Source: Acidobacteriota bacterium
GTDB taxonomy: Bacteria > Acidobacteriota > Terriglobia > Bryobacterales > UBA6623
NCBI GenBank assembly: GCA_016125275.1
Contig: WGMB01000007.1
Span: forward strand, 62,001 to 126,000
Length of the DNA stretch: 64,000 nucleotides
Direction of reading: 5' to 3'
The notes under the pieces: model-generated
Told to the model about the DNA's origin: nothing
Databases searched by the model: none
The model's input: the letters and a program-made list of their open reading frames with translations, nothing else
Part shown: positions 52,982 to 60,816 of the stretch, one piece after another
Layout: each line of letters opens with the position of its first letter
Position numbering within the stretch: the stretch's first letter is position 1
Made by a program: the position numbers and the translations under genes

Positions 52982-53938
52982 TCAGGCCACCCCATCAAAC
53001 AGCGCGCTCGACAGGTAGCGCTCGCCGGCGTCGGGCAGGATCACCACGATCGTCTTGCCTTCCATCTCCGGCTCCTTGGCGATGCGGCAGGCCACCGCCG
53101 CCGCCGCCCCGCAGGAGATGCCCGAGAGGATGCCTTCTTCCCGCGCCAGACGATGGGCGTACTCGATCGCCTCCTCGTCCTCCACCGGCTCGATGCGGTC
53201 CACCAGCGACAGGTCCAACACGTCGGGCACGAAGCCCGCGCCGATGCCCTGAATGCCGCTGTAGCCCGGCTTGATCTCCTTGCCCGCGCGATGCTGCTGC
53301 AGCACGGGGCTGCGCGCCGGCTCCACCGCGATCGAGGTGATCGCCTTCTTGCGGTGCTCCTTTAGGTAGCGCGAGACGCCCGTGATCGTGCCGCCGGTCC
53401 CTACGCCCGCTACGAAGACGTCCACGGCGCCGTCGGTGTCGTCCCAGATCTCCGGCCCGGTCGTCTCCACGTGGATGCGCGGGTTGGCCGGGTTCTTGAA
53501 CTGCTGCGGCATGATGTAGCGCTCGGGGTCCGAGGCCACGATCTGCTCGGCCCGCTCGATGGCGCCGTACATGCCCTCTTCACCGGGCGTCAGCTCCAGT
53601 TGGGCGCCCAGCATCTTGAGCACCCGGCGGCGCTCGATGCTCATCGTCACCGGCATCGTCAGCGTCACCTTGTAGCCGCGGGCGGCGCCGACGAAGGCCA
53701 GCGCGATGCCGGTGTTGCCCGAGGTGGGCTCCACGATCTCCATGCCCGGCTTGAGCGCGCCCCGCTTCTCGGCGTCCCACACCATCGACGCGCCGATGCG
53801 GCACTTCACCGAATAGGCCGGGTTGCGGCCTTCGATCTTGGCCAGCACCGTGGCCTTGGCTCCGTCGGTGATGCGGTTGAGCTTGACGAGCGGCGTCCGG
53901 CCGATCGCCAGGGAGTTGTCCTCGTAGATGCGCGCCAT
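52982..53938 (-). CDS. cysK: Cysteine synthase A (O-acetylserine sulfhydrylase)
   Basis: This 318-residue PLP enzyme makes cysteine from O-acetylserine and sulfide. The PLP lysine is Lys45 in [15 protein letters not shown]. The substrate loop [14 protein letters not shown] and the phosphate-binding [15 protein letters not shown] are intact, as is the late [12 protein letters not shown]. It reads in the same direction as the Rrf2 regulator 34 nt upstream, so the pair is likely co-transcribed. In Firmicutes CysK binds the Rrf2-type regulator CymR; the arrangement here invites the same model. Confidence 0.95.
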   Translation of the reverse strand: MARIYEDNSLAIGRTPLVKLNRITDGAKATVLAKIEGRNPAYSVKCRIGASMVWDAEKRGALKPGMEIVEPTSGNTGIALAFVGAARGYKVTLTMPVTMSIERRRVLKMLGAQLELTPGEEGMYGAIERAEQIVASDPERYIMPQQFKNPANPRIHVETTGPEIWDDTDGAVDVFVAGVGTGGTITGVSRYLKEHRKKAITSIAVEPARSPVLQQHRAGKEIKPGYSGIQGIGAGFVPDVLDLSLVDRIEPVEDEEAIEYAHRLAREEGILSGISCGAAAAVACRIAKEPEMEGKTIVVILPDAGERYLSSALFDGVA

Positions 53939-53972
53939 GGGGATCTACGACAAAGTGTCTCAGATCGAGGGG

Positions 53973-54407
53973 TTAGATCTGCCAGTTCACCACGCGCTTG
54001 GCGCGGTTTTCTTTCCACCGCACCACCAGATCCGCAAAGCTCATGCGGTCCAGCACGCTCGACAGAGCCCGCTCCACCTTCTCCCACAACTCCGGAAACG
54101 GCGAGTCCTCGGGCAGATCGTCCTGCTGCAGCCGCCGCGCCGGGGCGATCGGGCCGTCGATGTGCCGCAGGATGTCTCCGATGGTGATGCTCTCGGCCGG
54201 CCGCGCCAAGAAGTAGCCGCCCTCGGCGCCACGCCGCGAGCTCAAAAAGCCGCCCTGCTTGAGCTGCGACAGGATCAGCTCCAGAAACTTCTGCGGAATC
54301 TGTTGGCGCTCGGCGATCTTGGCGATCTTGATGGGCTGCTCCTGCTGGTGGCAGGCCAGATCAAACACGGCGCGCAAAGCGTATTCGCCTTTGACAGAGA
54401 CTTCCAT
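53973..54407 (-). CDS. Rrf2-family regulator without cluster cysteines (CymR-like)
   Basis: This 144-residue winged-helix regulator has the Rrf2 signature: VSVKGEYALRAVFDLACHQQ, IPQKFLELILSQLKQGGFL, SSRRGAEGGYFLARPAESI and TIGDILRHIDGPIAP. The three cysteines that bind the Fe-S cluster in IscR/NsrR are absent; only Cys19 in the first helix remains. That, and the RGAEGGYFL wing, make it CymR-like rather than IscR-like. Immediately upstream cysK follows in the operon. A palindrome covers its own promoter region (54415-54435), suggesting autoregulation. The regulon is inferred. Confidence 0.9.
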   Translation of the reverse strand: MEVSVKGEYALRAVFDLACHQQEQPIKIAKIAERQQIPQKFLELILSQLKQGGFLSSRRGAEGGYFLARPAESITIGDILRHIDGPIAPARRLQQDDLPEDSPFPELWEKVERALSSVLDRMSFADLVVRWKENRAKRVVNWQI

Positions 54408-54414
54408 GGTCGAT

Positions 54415-54435
54415 TCTCTACTAATCTACTAGAGA
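54415..54435. promoter_or_regulatory. Palindromic operator in front of the CymR-like gene
   Basis: TCTCTA-N9-TAGAGA is a perfect 6+6 dyad of 21 bp, AT-rich against the local background and ending 8 nt from the regulator's ATG. Its size fits a dimeric Rrf2 protein. It also lies about 70 nt upstream of the divergent PQQ-dehydrogenase gene. Binding by this regulator is inferred from position. Confidence 0.6.
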
Positions 54436-54465
54436 TTGGGGTGATGCGCGAGCCCTCTCGCATTC

Positions 54466-54495
54466 TTGACACCGTGCGCGCCGTGCTGATATCCC
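54466..54495 (+). promoter_or_regulatory. Candidate promoter of the PQQ-dehydrogenase operon, nearly leaderless
   Basis: A perfect TTGACA (54466-54471) is followed after 18 nt by TATCCC (54490-54495). Transcription would begin near 54502, three nt before the ATG at 54505, and no ribosome site precedes that ATG. The -35 is excellent, the -10 weak. Confidence 0.5.
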
Positions 54496-54504
54496 CTTAG
54501 GCGC

Positions 54505-56370
54505 ATGCTCCGCCTCGCCGTCGTCGGCCTCCTCGTCTCCGCTTTGTTGCTGGCCCAGCAGTGGCCCTCCTACGGCGGCGACCCCGGCGGACGCAAGTAT
54601 TCGCCGCTCGACCAGATCAGCCGCCGCAACGTCGACCGGCTCGAGCTGGCTTGGCAGTTCGACACCGGCGACTTCGCCGACGGCAAGCCGCCCTATCCGT
54701 ACCAATCGGCCTTCGAGACGACGCCGCTGGTCGTCGACGGCGTGATGTATCTGACCACGCCGTTCCACCGGCTGATCGCGCTCGAGCCCGAAACCGGCAA
54801 GCAACTGTGGGCCTATGACTCCGGCTTCGACCGCGCCCGTCGCATCGGCCTCTACATCAACCGCGGCGCCACCTACTGGGCTTCCGGCGCGAAGAAGCGG
54901 CTCTTCCTGGGCAACCAGGACGGCTACCTCCACTCGGTGGACGCCTTGACCGGCAAGGCCGACCCGGAGTTCGGCGACAACGGCCGCGTCTACATCGAAG
55001 AGCTGGCGCTCGAGGGCGAGGAGCGCGAAGGCCGCTATGGGCTGACCTCGCCGACCGCCGTCTGCCGCGACGTGGTGATCGCCGGCGGCTGGGTCACCGA
55101 CTCGCGGCCCAAGGGCCCCGCCGGAGACATCCGCGGCTTCGACGCCCACACCGGCAAGCTGCTGTGGACCTTCCACACCGTGCCGCGGCCCGGCGAGTAC
55201 GGCCACGACACTTGGGAGGGCGACAGTTGGAAGGAGCGCAGCGGAACCAACGCCTGGTCGATCCTCTCCGCCGACCCGGACAACGGCCTGGCCTTCGTGC
55301 CGCTGACCTCGTCGTCCACGGACTTCTACGGCGGCGACCGCAAGGGCATGAACCTGTTCTCGGACTCCGTCGTCGCGCTCGACTGCAAGACCGGCGAGCG
55401 CCGCTGGCACTTCCAGACGATCCACCACGACCTGTGGGACTGGGACCTGCCCTCCCAGCCGGTGCTGGCCGAGGTCGTCCGCGACGGCAAGACCGTGCCC
55501 GCCGTGGTGCAGGTGGCCAAGACCGGCTTCATCTTCGTGCTGGACCGGTTGACCGGCGAGCCGTTGTTCCCGGTGGAGGAGCGGCCCGTGCCCCCCAGCC
55601 CCGTGCCCGGCGAGGAGTCCTGGCCCACGCAGCCGCACCCGGTCAAGCCGCCGCCGGTGGCCCGCCAGTCCATCACCCGCGCCGACATCACCAACGTCAC
55701 CCCGGAGTCGCGCGCCGAGTGCCTGCAGATGATCGAGGACGCGGTGGTCGAGGGGACGGTGTTTCGGCCGATCCAAGAGAAGCTGACCGTGATGTTCCCC
55801 GGCACCAACGGAGGCCCCAACTGGGGCGGCGGCTCGTTCGACCCCGAGACGCACACGCTCTACGTGAACTCCATGGACGTGGGCGCCTTCGTGCGGATGG
55901 TCGACACCGAAGGCGGCGACCCGGCCTATCGCAGCCGCGGAACCCAGTGGGGCCGCTTCTGGGATTCCAACCAATACCCTTGTCAGAAGCCGCCGTGGGG
56001 CCACCTGACGGCGGTCGACCTGAACTCCGGCGAGTTCCGCTGGCGCGTCGTGCTGGGAGAGTATGATGAGCTGACGGCCAAGGGCGTGGCCAAGACCGGC
56101 GCCTCGAACCTGGGCGGCTCGGTGGTCACACGGGGCGGGCTGGTCTTCATCGGCGCGACCAATGACAAGCGTTTTCGAGCCTTTGACAAGGATTCCGGCG
56201 AGCAACTGTGGGAGTACCGCATGCCGGGCAGCGGGCACGCCACGCCGATGACCTACCTGGGCAAGGACGGCCGCCAGTACGTCGCCATCGCCTCCGGCGG
56301 CGGCAACAAGTACAACGACAACTACCTGGCGACGCTGCTGGTGTTCGCGCTGCCGGAGGGCGGCCGGTGA
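54505..56370 (+). CDS. PQQ-dependent (quinoprotein) dehydrogenase
   Basis: This 621-residue exported protein has signal RLAVVGLLVSALLLAQQ and then an eight-bladed propeller of W-motifs: WPSYGGDPGGRKYSPLDQI, LAWQFDTGD, LEPETGKQLWAYDSG, GSFDPETHTLYVNS, LGGSVVTRGGLVFIGATND and the late DSGEQLWEYRMPG. The blade repeats and the NGGPNWGGGSFDP segment match membrane/soluble quinoprotein glucose or alcohol dehydrogenases, which pass electrons to a cytochrome. It overlaps the pentaheme cytochrome gene by 4 nt, which presumably encodes that acceptor. The substrate cannot be fixed by eye. Confidence 0.9.
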   Translation: MLRLAVVGLLVSALLLAQQWPSYGGDPGGRKYSPLDQISRRNVDRLELAWQFDTGDFADGKPPYPYQSAFETTPLVVDGVMYLTTPFHRLIALEPETGKQLWAYDSGFDRARRIGLYINRGATYWASGAKKRLFLGNQDGYLHSVDALTGKADPEFGDNGRVYIEELALEGEEREGRYGLTSPTAVCRDVVIAGGWVTDSRPKGPAGDIRGFDAHTGKLLWTFHTVPRPGEYGHDTWEGDSWKERSGTNAWSILSADPDNGLAFVPLTSSSTDFYGGDRKGMNLFSDSVVALDCKTGERRWHFQTIHHDLWDWDLPSQPVLAEVVRDGKTVPAVVQVAKTGFIFVLDRLTGEPLFPVEERPVPPSPVPGEESWPTQPHPVKPPPVARQSITRADITNVTPESRAECLQMIEDAVVEGTVFRPIQEKLTVMFPGTNGGPNWGGGSFDPETHTLYVNSMDVGAFVRMVDTEGGDPAYRSRGTQWGRFWDSNQYPCQKPPWGHLTAVDLNSGEFRWRVVLGEYDELTAKGVAKTGASNLGGSVVTRGGLVFIGATNDKRFRAFDKDSGEQLWEYRMPGSGHATPMTYLGKDGRQYVAIASGGGNKYNDNYLATLLVFALPEGGR

Positions 56371-56894
56371 GGCTGGCGAAAGCCGCCCTGGCGCTGCTGG
56401 CGTTGGCCGCCGGGCTGTGGGCCCAGCGCGGCGTGACCGAGTACGTCAGCCCGCCTGAAAACCTGCCGCGAGCCGTTCCGACGCAGCCCATCGCCTTCAG
56501 TCACAAGGTTCACGTCGCCGCCGGCGCCCAGTGCCTGGACTGCCACCCGACAGCGACGAAGAAGGCTCGCGCCGGGCTGCCGAAGTTCGAGGACTGCATG
56601 CTCTGCCACCAGACCATCGCGACCGACCGGCCGGAGGTCCAGAAGCTGGCGCTGCTGGCCGGGCAGAAGATCCGCGTGGACTGGAACCGGGTCTACCAGG
56701 TCCCCGAGTTCGTCTTCTTCAACCACCGCAAGCACCTGGCCGCTGAGCTCGAGTGCGGCCAGTGCCACGGCCCGGTGGAGAGCCGGGACGTGCTGGCGCA
56801 GGAGCTGTCGACCTCGATGACGACCTGCATGAACTGCCACGCCGAACGCAACGTCTCCAACCACTGCTACTTCTGCCATGACCTCGGACAATAA
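56367..56894 (+). CDS. Periplasmic pentaheme c-type cytochrome
   Basis: This 175-residue exported protein (signal AKAALALLALAAGLWAQ) has five heme-attachment sites in about 125 residues: CLDCH, CMLCH, CGQCH, CMNCH and CYFCH. FSHKVH and FNHRKH segments are likely to supply distal histidines, as in cytochrome c3/c7-like families. The GTG start at 56367 overlaps the stop of the PQQ-dehydrogenase gene (GTGA), and the end overlaps the next gene by 17 nt, so all three are tightly coupled. Most likely role: electron acceptor for the dehydrogenase. Confidence 0.88.
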   Translation: MRLAKAALALLALAAGLWAQRGVTEYVSPPENLPRAVPTQPIAFSHKVHVAAGAQCLDCHPTATKKARAGLPKFEDCMLCHQTIATDRPEVQKLALLAGQKIRVDWNRVYQVPEFVFFNHRKHLAAELECGQCHGPVESRDVLAQELSTSMTTCMNCHAERNVSNHCYFCHDLGQ

Positions 56895-57978
56895 ACGCCT
56901 CACCCGCCGCTCCCTGCTGGCGGCCGCCGCGGCCGCGACCGCCGCTCCGGCCGCCGTCAAGACGATGCACCAGGGCCGTCCCGCGCTGGTCCTGAAGGGC
57001 GACCGCGCCGGCTTGGTCGTTGACCTGCTGGGCGGCTCGTTCGTGGACTTCCGGCTGGCCTCCAAGGACCTCAACCCGCTGGTCTGGGCCAACGAGGGTC
57101 CGACCGGCGAGGCCCGCTCGATGAGCCACTTCCTGTGCCTCGACCGCTGGGGTTTGCCGTCGGAGGCCGAAAAGGCCAACGGCATGCCGGGGCACGGCGA
57201 GGCGACCAAGGTCCCCTGGACGACGCTGCGCGAGCCGGCCCGCCAGGGCCGCTTCATCGAAGCCGCTCTGTCCGCGCGGCTGCCGATGGCCGGCCTGCGC
57301 GTCGAGCGCACCGTACGGCTCTCGGCCGAGGGGACGGCCTTTCACGTCGAAGAGACCGTGACGAACGAGAACAAGCTGGGCCGCATCTACAACATGGTCC
57401 AGCACCCCACCGTGGGCCCGCCGTTCCTGGACGAAGACACTGTGGTCGACTCCAACGCCCGCCAGGGCTTCATGCAGTCCAGCCCGATGCCGAACCCCGA
57501 GCATCCGACCGTCGTTTGGCCGCAGGCGCTGCAGGGCGCCCAGCCGGTGGACCTGCGGCGGCTGCACGACGACCCCTTGCCGAACGTGGTCTCCTACGTC
57601 CTCGACGAAGAGATGGGCTGGGTGACGGCGGCGAGCCCCTCCAAGGGGCTGCTGGTGGGCTACGTCTGGAAGACGGCCGAATACCCCTGGCTGAGCATGT
57701 GGCGGCACGTGGCCGACAGCAAGCCGCTGGCGCGCGGACTGGAGTTCGGCACCACGGGTCTGCATCAGCCCTACGGCATTTTGGTGGAGAAGGGCCGCAT
57801 CTTCGGCCGCAAGCTGTTCGACCACCTCGACACGGGCGAGAGCAAGACGCGCTCGTTCACGGGATTCCTGGCCGAGATTCCCAGCGATTTTCAAGGCGTG
57901 CAGAAGGTGACCGCGGACGACCGCAAGGCCACGATCCTGCCGCTGGGCGCAGGCCCCGCCATCGAAGTGACGCTGTAG
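56878..57978 (+). CDS. Exported mutarotase-like carbohydrate-binding protein
   Basis: This 366-residue protein has a Tat-type signal (RLTRRSLLAAAAAATAAPA). It then follows the beta-sandwich pattern of galactose-mutarotase-like proteins: LVLKGDRAGLVVDLLGGSF, LNPLVWAN, RVERTVRLSAEGTAFHVEE, GRIYNMVQHPTVGPPFLDED, HVADSKPLARGLEFGTTGLH and FGRKLFDHLDTG. It may bind or epimerise a sugar derivative, perhaps related to the dehydrogenase substrate. It overlaps the cytochrome gene by 17 nt in another frame and is the last gene of the operon, followed by a REP-type element. Confidence 0.75.
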   Translation: MTSDNKRLTRRSLLAAAAAATAAPAAVKTMHQGRPALVLKGDRAGLVVDLLGGSFVDFRLASKDLNPLVWANEGPTGEARSMSHFLCLDRWGLPSEAEKANGMPGHGEATKVPWTTLREPARQGRFIEAALSARLPMAGLRVERTVRLSAEGTAFHVEETVTNENKLGRIYNMVQHPTVGPPFLDEDTVVDSNARQGFMQSSPMPNPEHPTVVWPQALQGAQPVDLRRLHDDPLPNVVSYVLDEEMGWVTAASPSKGLLVGYVWKTAEYPWLSMWRHVADSKPLARGLEFGTTGLHQPYGILVEKGRIFGRKLFDHLDTGESKTRSFTGFLAEIPSDFQGVQKVTADDRKATILPLGAGPAIEVTL

Positions 57979-57984
57979 GGTCGA

Positions 57985-58073
57985 GCGCAAAAAGAGCCGC
58001 AACCGTGAGGTTGCGACCACGGAGGCCTTGAAACAGCCGTGATCGCGGCCTCACGGCCGCGGCTCCTTTGCGC
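57985..58073. repeat. REPIN-like element with covarying stems
   Basis: Two inverted REP arms face each other over 89 bp. The left arm GCGCAAAAAGAGCCGCAACC plus GTGAGGTTGCGACCACGG matches the reverse complement of the right arm except for a few bases. The stem in the left is GCAACC/GGTTGC and in the right GCGGCC/GGCCGC around the same GTGA loop. Two base pairs have changed together (A-T to G-C twice), so structure is conserved. It separates two genes that converge here. Confidence 0.8.
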
Positions 58074-58090
58074 GAATCGATGCTGTCTGG

Positions 58091-58936
58091 TTAGTCGCTC
58101 ACGCAGGGGTTGCGCAGCTCGCCCAGGCCTTCGATCTTCACCACCACGTCGTCGCCGGGCTTCAAGAAGATCGGCGGCTTGCGCGCAAAGCCCACTCCCG
58201 GAGGCGTGCCGGTCGAGATGATGTCGCCCGGCTCGAGCGTCATCACGGTCGACAGGTAGTTCACCAGGTAGGGGATGTCGAACACGAACTGGCTGGTGTT
58301 CGAGTCCTGCAAGGTCTGGCCGTTGAGGTCGAGCGAGATGCGCAGGTTGTGCGGGTCCTCGATCTCGTCCTTGGAGACCAGCGTCGGCCCCATCGGTCCA
58401 AAGGTGTCGAACGTCTTGCCGATCGTCCACTGGCTGGTGGCGAGCTGGTAGTCGCGGGCCGAGACGTCGTGCACGATCGTGTAGCCGAAGATCACGTCCT
58501 TCCAGTTCTCCTTGGGGACGTTCTTGCAGGTCTTGCCGATGACGAAGGCGAACTCCGCCTCGTAGTCGACCTGCTTGGAGACCGACGGCAGCACGATCTC
58601 ATCGCCGTTGCCGCAGATCGCGTTGGGGTACTTGGTGAAGACCGTCGGCAGGTCCGGGATGGCCATGCCGGACTCGATGGCGTGGTCGCGGTAGTTGAGC
58701 CCGATGCAGATGAACTTGTCGGGCTTGGGCACGGGGGCGTGGAGCTTGACCTCCTCCAGCTTCGGCGCGCCGGGGTCGGAGAAGAGACCCTGGGCGGCGG
58801 CGATGGCTTTTTCGCCGTCCCGCAGGAAGCTGATCACGTCCGCATAGCCGATCCGGCCGAGCGAAACAACGCGTCCGTCGAGGACGATTCCGGCCGCGGG
58901 CGCGGCGCCGGCGTGGGAGTAGGTCACCAGTCGCAT
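58091..58936 (-). CDS. Fumarylacetoacetate hydrolase (FAH) family protein
   Basis: This 281-residue protein has the FAH C-C bond hydrolase core: FICIGLNYRDHAIESGM, KYPNAICGNGDEIVLP, VDYEAEFAFVIGKTCKNV (metal-ligand Glu pair), IFGYTIVHDVSARDYQ, KTFDTFGPMGP and DIISTGTPPGVGFARKPP. Such enzymes hydrolyse diketo or oxo-acid products of aromatic or sugar-acid breakdown, or decarboxylate oxaloacetate; the substrate is open. The start is ATG 58936; the upstream open stretch has no FAH features. It converges with the mutarotase-like gene and diverges from the sigma54-driven lipoprotein gene. Confidence 0.88.
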   Translation of the reverse strand: MRLVTYSHAGAAPAAGIVLDGRVVSLGRIGYADVISFLRDGEKAIAAAQGLFSDPGAPKLEEVKLHAPVPKPDKFICIGLNYRDHAIESGMAIPDLPTVFTKYPNAICGNGDEIVLPSVSKQVDYEAEFAFVIGKTCKNVPKENWKDVIFGYTIVHDVSARDYQLATSQWTIGKTFDTFGPMGPTLVSKDEIEDPHNLRISLDLNGQTLQDSNTSQFVFDIPYLVNYLSTVMTLEPGDIISTGTPPGVGFARKPPIFLKPGDDVVVKIEGLGELRNPCVSD

Positions 58937-59110
58937 AGACGGACCAGGATAGCAGGAGAAGCCCCCGGTTCGAGGCCGCCGCGGGCCGATTCCAATCGCA
59001 TCGCGGCGGCAAAGACGCTGGAGATTCCCTCGCCGCAATGCGCCGGAAAAATTCTTCCAGTCCCTCGTATTTTCTACCTGGTGGAAACGGCTGTAGGGGC
59101 GTTTGGTATC

Positions 59111-59160
59111 TTCTAAGTTTATAGAAATCAATGTTCTGTGCGTTTGGCACGGGAGTTGCT
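59111..59160 (+). promoter_or_regulatory. Sigma54 (RpoN) promoter with upstream palindrome
   Basis: TTGGCACGGGAGTTGCT at 59144-59160 matches the -24/-12 consensus (TGGCACG-N4-TTGCW) at every fixed position, with the required 10 nt between GG and GC. It predicts a start near 59171, just before AAGGAG (59176-59181) and ATG 59189. A TTCTA-N6-TAGAA dyad (59111-59126), centred near -52, could be a site for the enhancer-binding activator, which is not encoded in this window. Confidence 0.9.
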
Positions 59161-59188
59161 TTAGATCCAGCGACCAAGGAGAAGCGCC

Positions 59189-59869
59189 ATGAATACCTTC
59201 CAAAAACCCTGGCTTGCCGCCACTGTCGCCCTGGGCCTGTTGGCCGCTTGCAACCAAGGAACTGAATCGACGGAGATCGAAAGCCCCGAGCCGCCGGCTT
59301 CCCAAGCGGCCGACTCAGGCGCCGGATTCCACCCGCTGCAGGCCATCGGCCTGTCTAAGCCGGAGGTTCCGCCGGCCACGCTCGCAGCCGGCCAGCGCGT
59401 TCAGGTCCGCACCACCTCCACCCTGTCGACCAAGTCGAACTCTTCCGGCGAGACCTTCACCGGAACTTTGGCCGAGCCGGTGATGGACGGCGACCGCGTC
59501 GTGTTTTCCGCCGGCGCTCCGGTGACCGGCCGGATCGCCTTCGCCGATAAGGGCGGACGCGTCAAGGGCGTCGCGAAGATCGGGCTGGAGGTCACTGAGA
59601 TCGACGGCGTGAACGTCAGCACGAAGTCTTACGTCGCTCAGGCCAAGAAGACCCACACCAAGGACGCCCAGAAGATCGGCATCGGCGCCGGCGCGGGCGC
59701 CATCATCGGAGCGATCACGGGCGGCGGCAGCGGAGCGGCGAAGGGCGCCGGAGTCGGCGCCGGCGCGGGCACGGGCGTCGTCCTGGCCACCCACGGCGAT
59801 CCCGCCGTCATCCCGGCCGAGTCCACTGTGTGGTTCGAACTGTCCCAGCCGGTCACCGTCAACCTGTAA
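59189..59869 (+). CDS. Glycine-zipper lipoprotein under sigma54 control
   Basis: This 226-residue lipoprotein has signal PWLAATVALGLLAAC with a proper lipobox LLAAC. A Pro/Ser-rich linker (about residues 25-60) precedes a beta-strand region (QRVQVRTTSTLSTKSNSSGE, GTLAEPVMDGDRVVFSAGAP). A long glycine zipper (about residues 163-195, IGIGAGAGAIIGAITGGGSG and on) is followed by a final VWFELSQPVTVNL strand. The zipper could insert in or lie on a membrane, as in SlyB/YMGG-like envelope lipoproteins. The perfect sigma54 promoter directly upstream suggests induction by a specific stress or signal. No specific family is named. Confidence 0.85.
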   Translation: MNTFQKPWLAATVALGLLAACNQGTESTEIESPEPPASQAADSGAGFHPLQAIGLSKPEVPPATLAAGQRVQVRTTSTLSTKSNSSGETFTGTLAEPVMDGDRVVFSAGAPVTGRIAFADKGGRVKGVAKIGLEVTEIDGVNVSTKSYVAQAKKTHTKDAQKIGIGAGAGAIIGAITGGGSGAAKGAGVGAGAGTGVVLATHGDPAVIPAESTVWFELSQPVTVNL

Positions 59870-59969
59870 TCCGCTCAACCCCCGTCCCATCCCTCTGCGA
59901 CAGCCCGGGTCGATGCAACCAATCGATCCGGGCTACGCTGAGTGCAAGCGGCCCGCCGCCCTTCCCGCC

Positions 59970-60335
59970 ATGTATTCGCCCCGCCTGCTCGATCACTTCG
60001 AGAATCCCCGCAATCCCGGCAAGCTCGATCCTCCCGCCGTCTCGGTGCGCGTGGAGAATCCGATCTGCGGCGACATTCTGGAGCTCTCGGCGCTTTGGGA
60101 AGGCGGTTGCATCGCCGAGGCCCGCTTTCAGGCCAAGGGCTGCACCGCGTCGATCGCGACCGGGTCGGCGCTGACTGAGTTGCTGCTGGGCAAGTCGCCG
60201 GCCGAGCTCGAACGGCTCGACAAGGCCGGCATCGAAGAGGCTGTCGGCGGCTTGTCGAACGAATCCAAGCACGCCGCCGTGTTGGCCCTCGACGGCGTCA
60301 AGGCCTTGGCGCGGGCGGCCAAGTCGGCGAGCTGA
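59970..60335 (+). CDS. IscU/NifU-type iron-sulfur scaffold lacking the third cysteine
   Basis: This 121-residue protein has the NifU-N/IscU fold: YSPRLLDHFENPRNPGKLD, VENPICGDILELS with Cys33 and Asp35, and ARFQAKGCTASIATGSALTE with Cys58. The third cluster ligand, which follows a His in IscU (about residue 101), is Ala102 (SKHAAVLALDG). Cys47 is extra. Canonical IscU uses three cysteines plus Asp. So either another residue supplies the ligand, or this is a carrier or inhibitor of assembly rather than a classic scaffold. The start is ATG 59970. Its 3' end overlaps the convergent folK gene by 38 nt. Confidence 0.82.
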   Translation: MYSPRLLDHFENPRNPGKLDPPAVSVRVENPICGDILELSALWEGGCIAEARFQAKGCTASIATGSALTELLLGKSPAELERLDKAGIEEAVGGLSNESKHAAVLALDGVKALARAAKSAS

Positions 60336-60816
60336 TCGCGCGCACGGCCTCGGCCGTCGGCAACTCCGCCAGGATCTCGCCGACGGTCTTGTCGAGCGTG
60401 GGGTGCCGCCAATCTGCTGCAATTTCCGCCAACGGCTCCAGCACGAACCGGCGCAGATGCATTCGCGGATGCGGCAGCAAGGGCGCGTCGTCGCGCAGCA
60501 GAGGGCCTGAGGCGTCGCGCCACAGCAGCAGGTCCACGTCCATCGTCCGGGGGCCGTTGCGGATGGAGCGGGTGCGCTCGAGGGCTTGCTCGATCGCCTG
60601 GGCCCAGGTCAGCAGAGATTCGGGCGAGAGCTCGGTTTCGAGCCGCAGGCAGGCGTTGAGAAAGTCTCCCTGCTCGGCGTAGCCCACCGGCTCGGTCTCA
60701 TACAGCGAGGAGATCGGCCCCACCCGGCCACACTCCCGCAGCCGCCGGATCGCCGTGCGCAGTTGCGCCTCGCGGTCGCCCAGGTTCGAGCCCAATCCGA
60801 TCAGGACTTCAGCCAT
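60298..60816 (-). CDS. folK: 6-hydroxymethyl-7,8-dihydropterin pyrophosphokinase
   Basis: This 172-residue enzyme transfers pyrophosphate from ATP to the pterin in folate synthesis. EVLIGLGSNLGDREAQL is the N-terminal signature, SLYETEPVGY follows, and ERTRSIRNGPRTMDVDLLLW contains the catalytic/ATP motif. Length is normal. It overlaps folB by 8 nt and is the last of folP-folB-folK. The C-terminus extends 38 nt into the opposing Fe-S scaffold gene. Confidence 0.93.
   Translation of the reverse strand: MAEVLIGLGSNLGDREAQLRTAIRRLRECGRVGPISSLYETEPVGYAEQGDFLNACLRLETELSPESLLTWAQAIEQALERTRSIRNGPRTMDVDLLLWRDASGPLLRDDAPLLPHPRMHLRRFVLEPLAEIAADWRHPTLDKTVGEILAELPTAEAVRAISSPTWPPAPRP

Noticed and set aside
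57985-58073. Calling the palindromic element a simple terminator
   Set aside because: It is an arrangement of two facing palindromes with covarying stems and no T tract, which fits a REPIN better, although it may also end transcripts.
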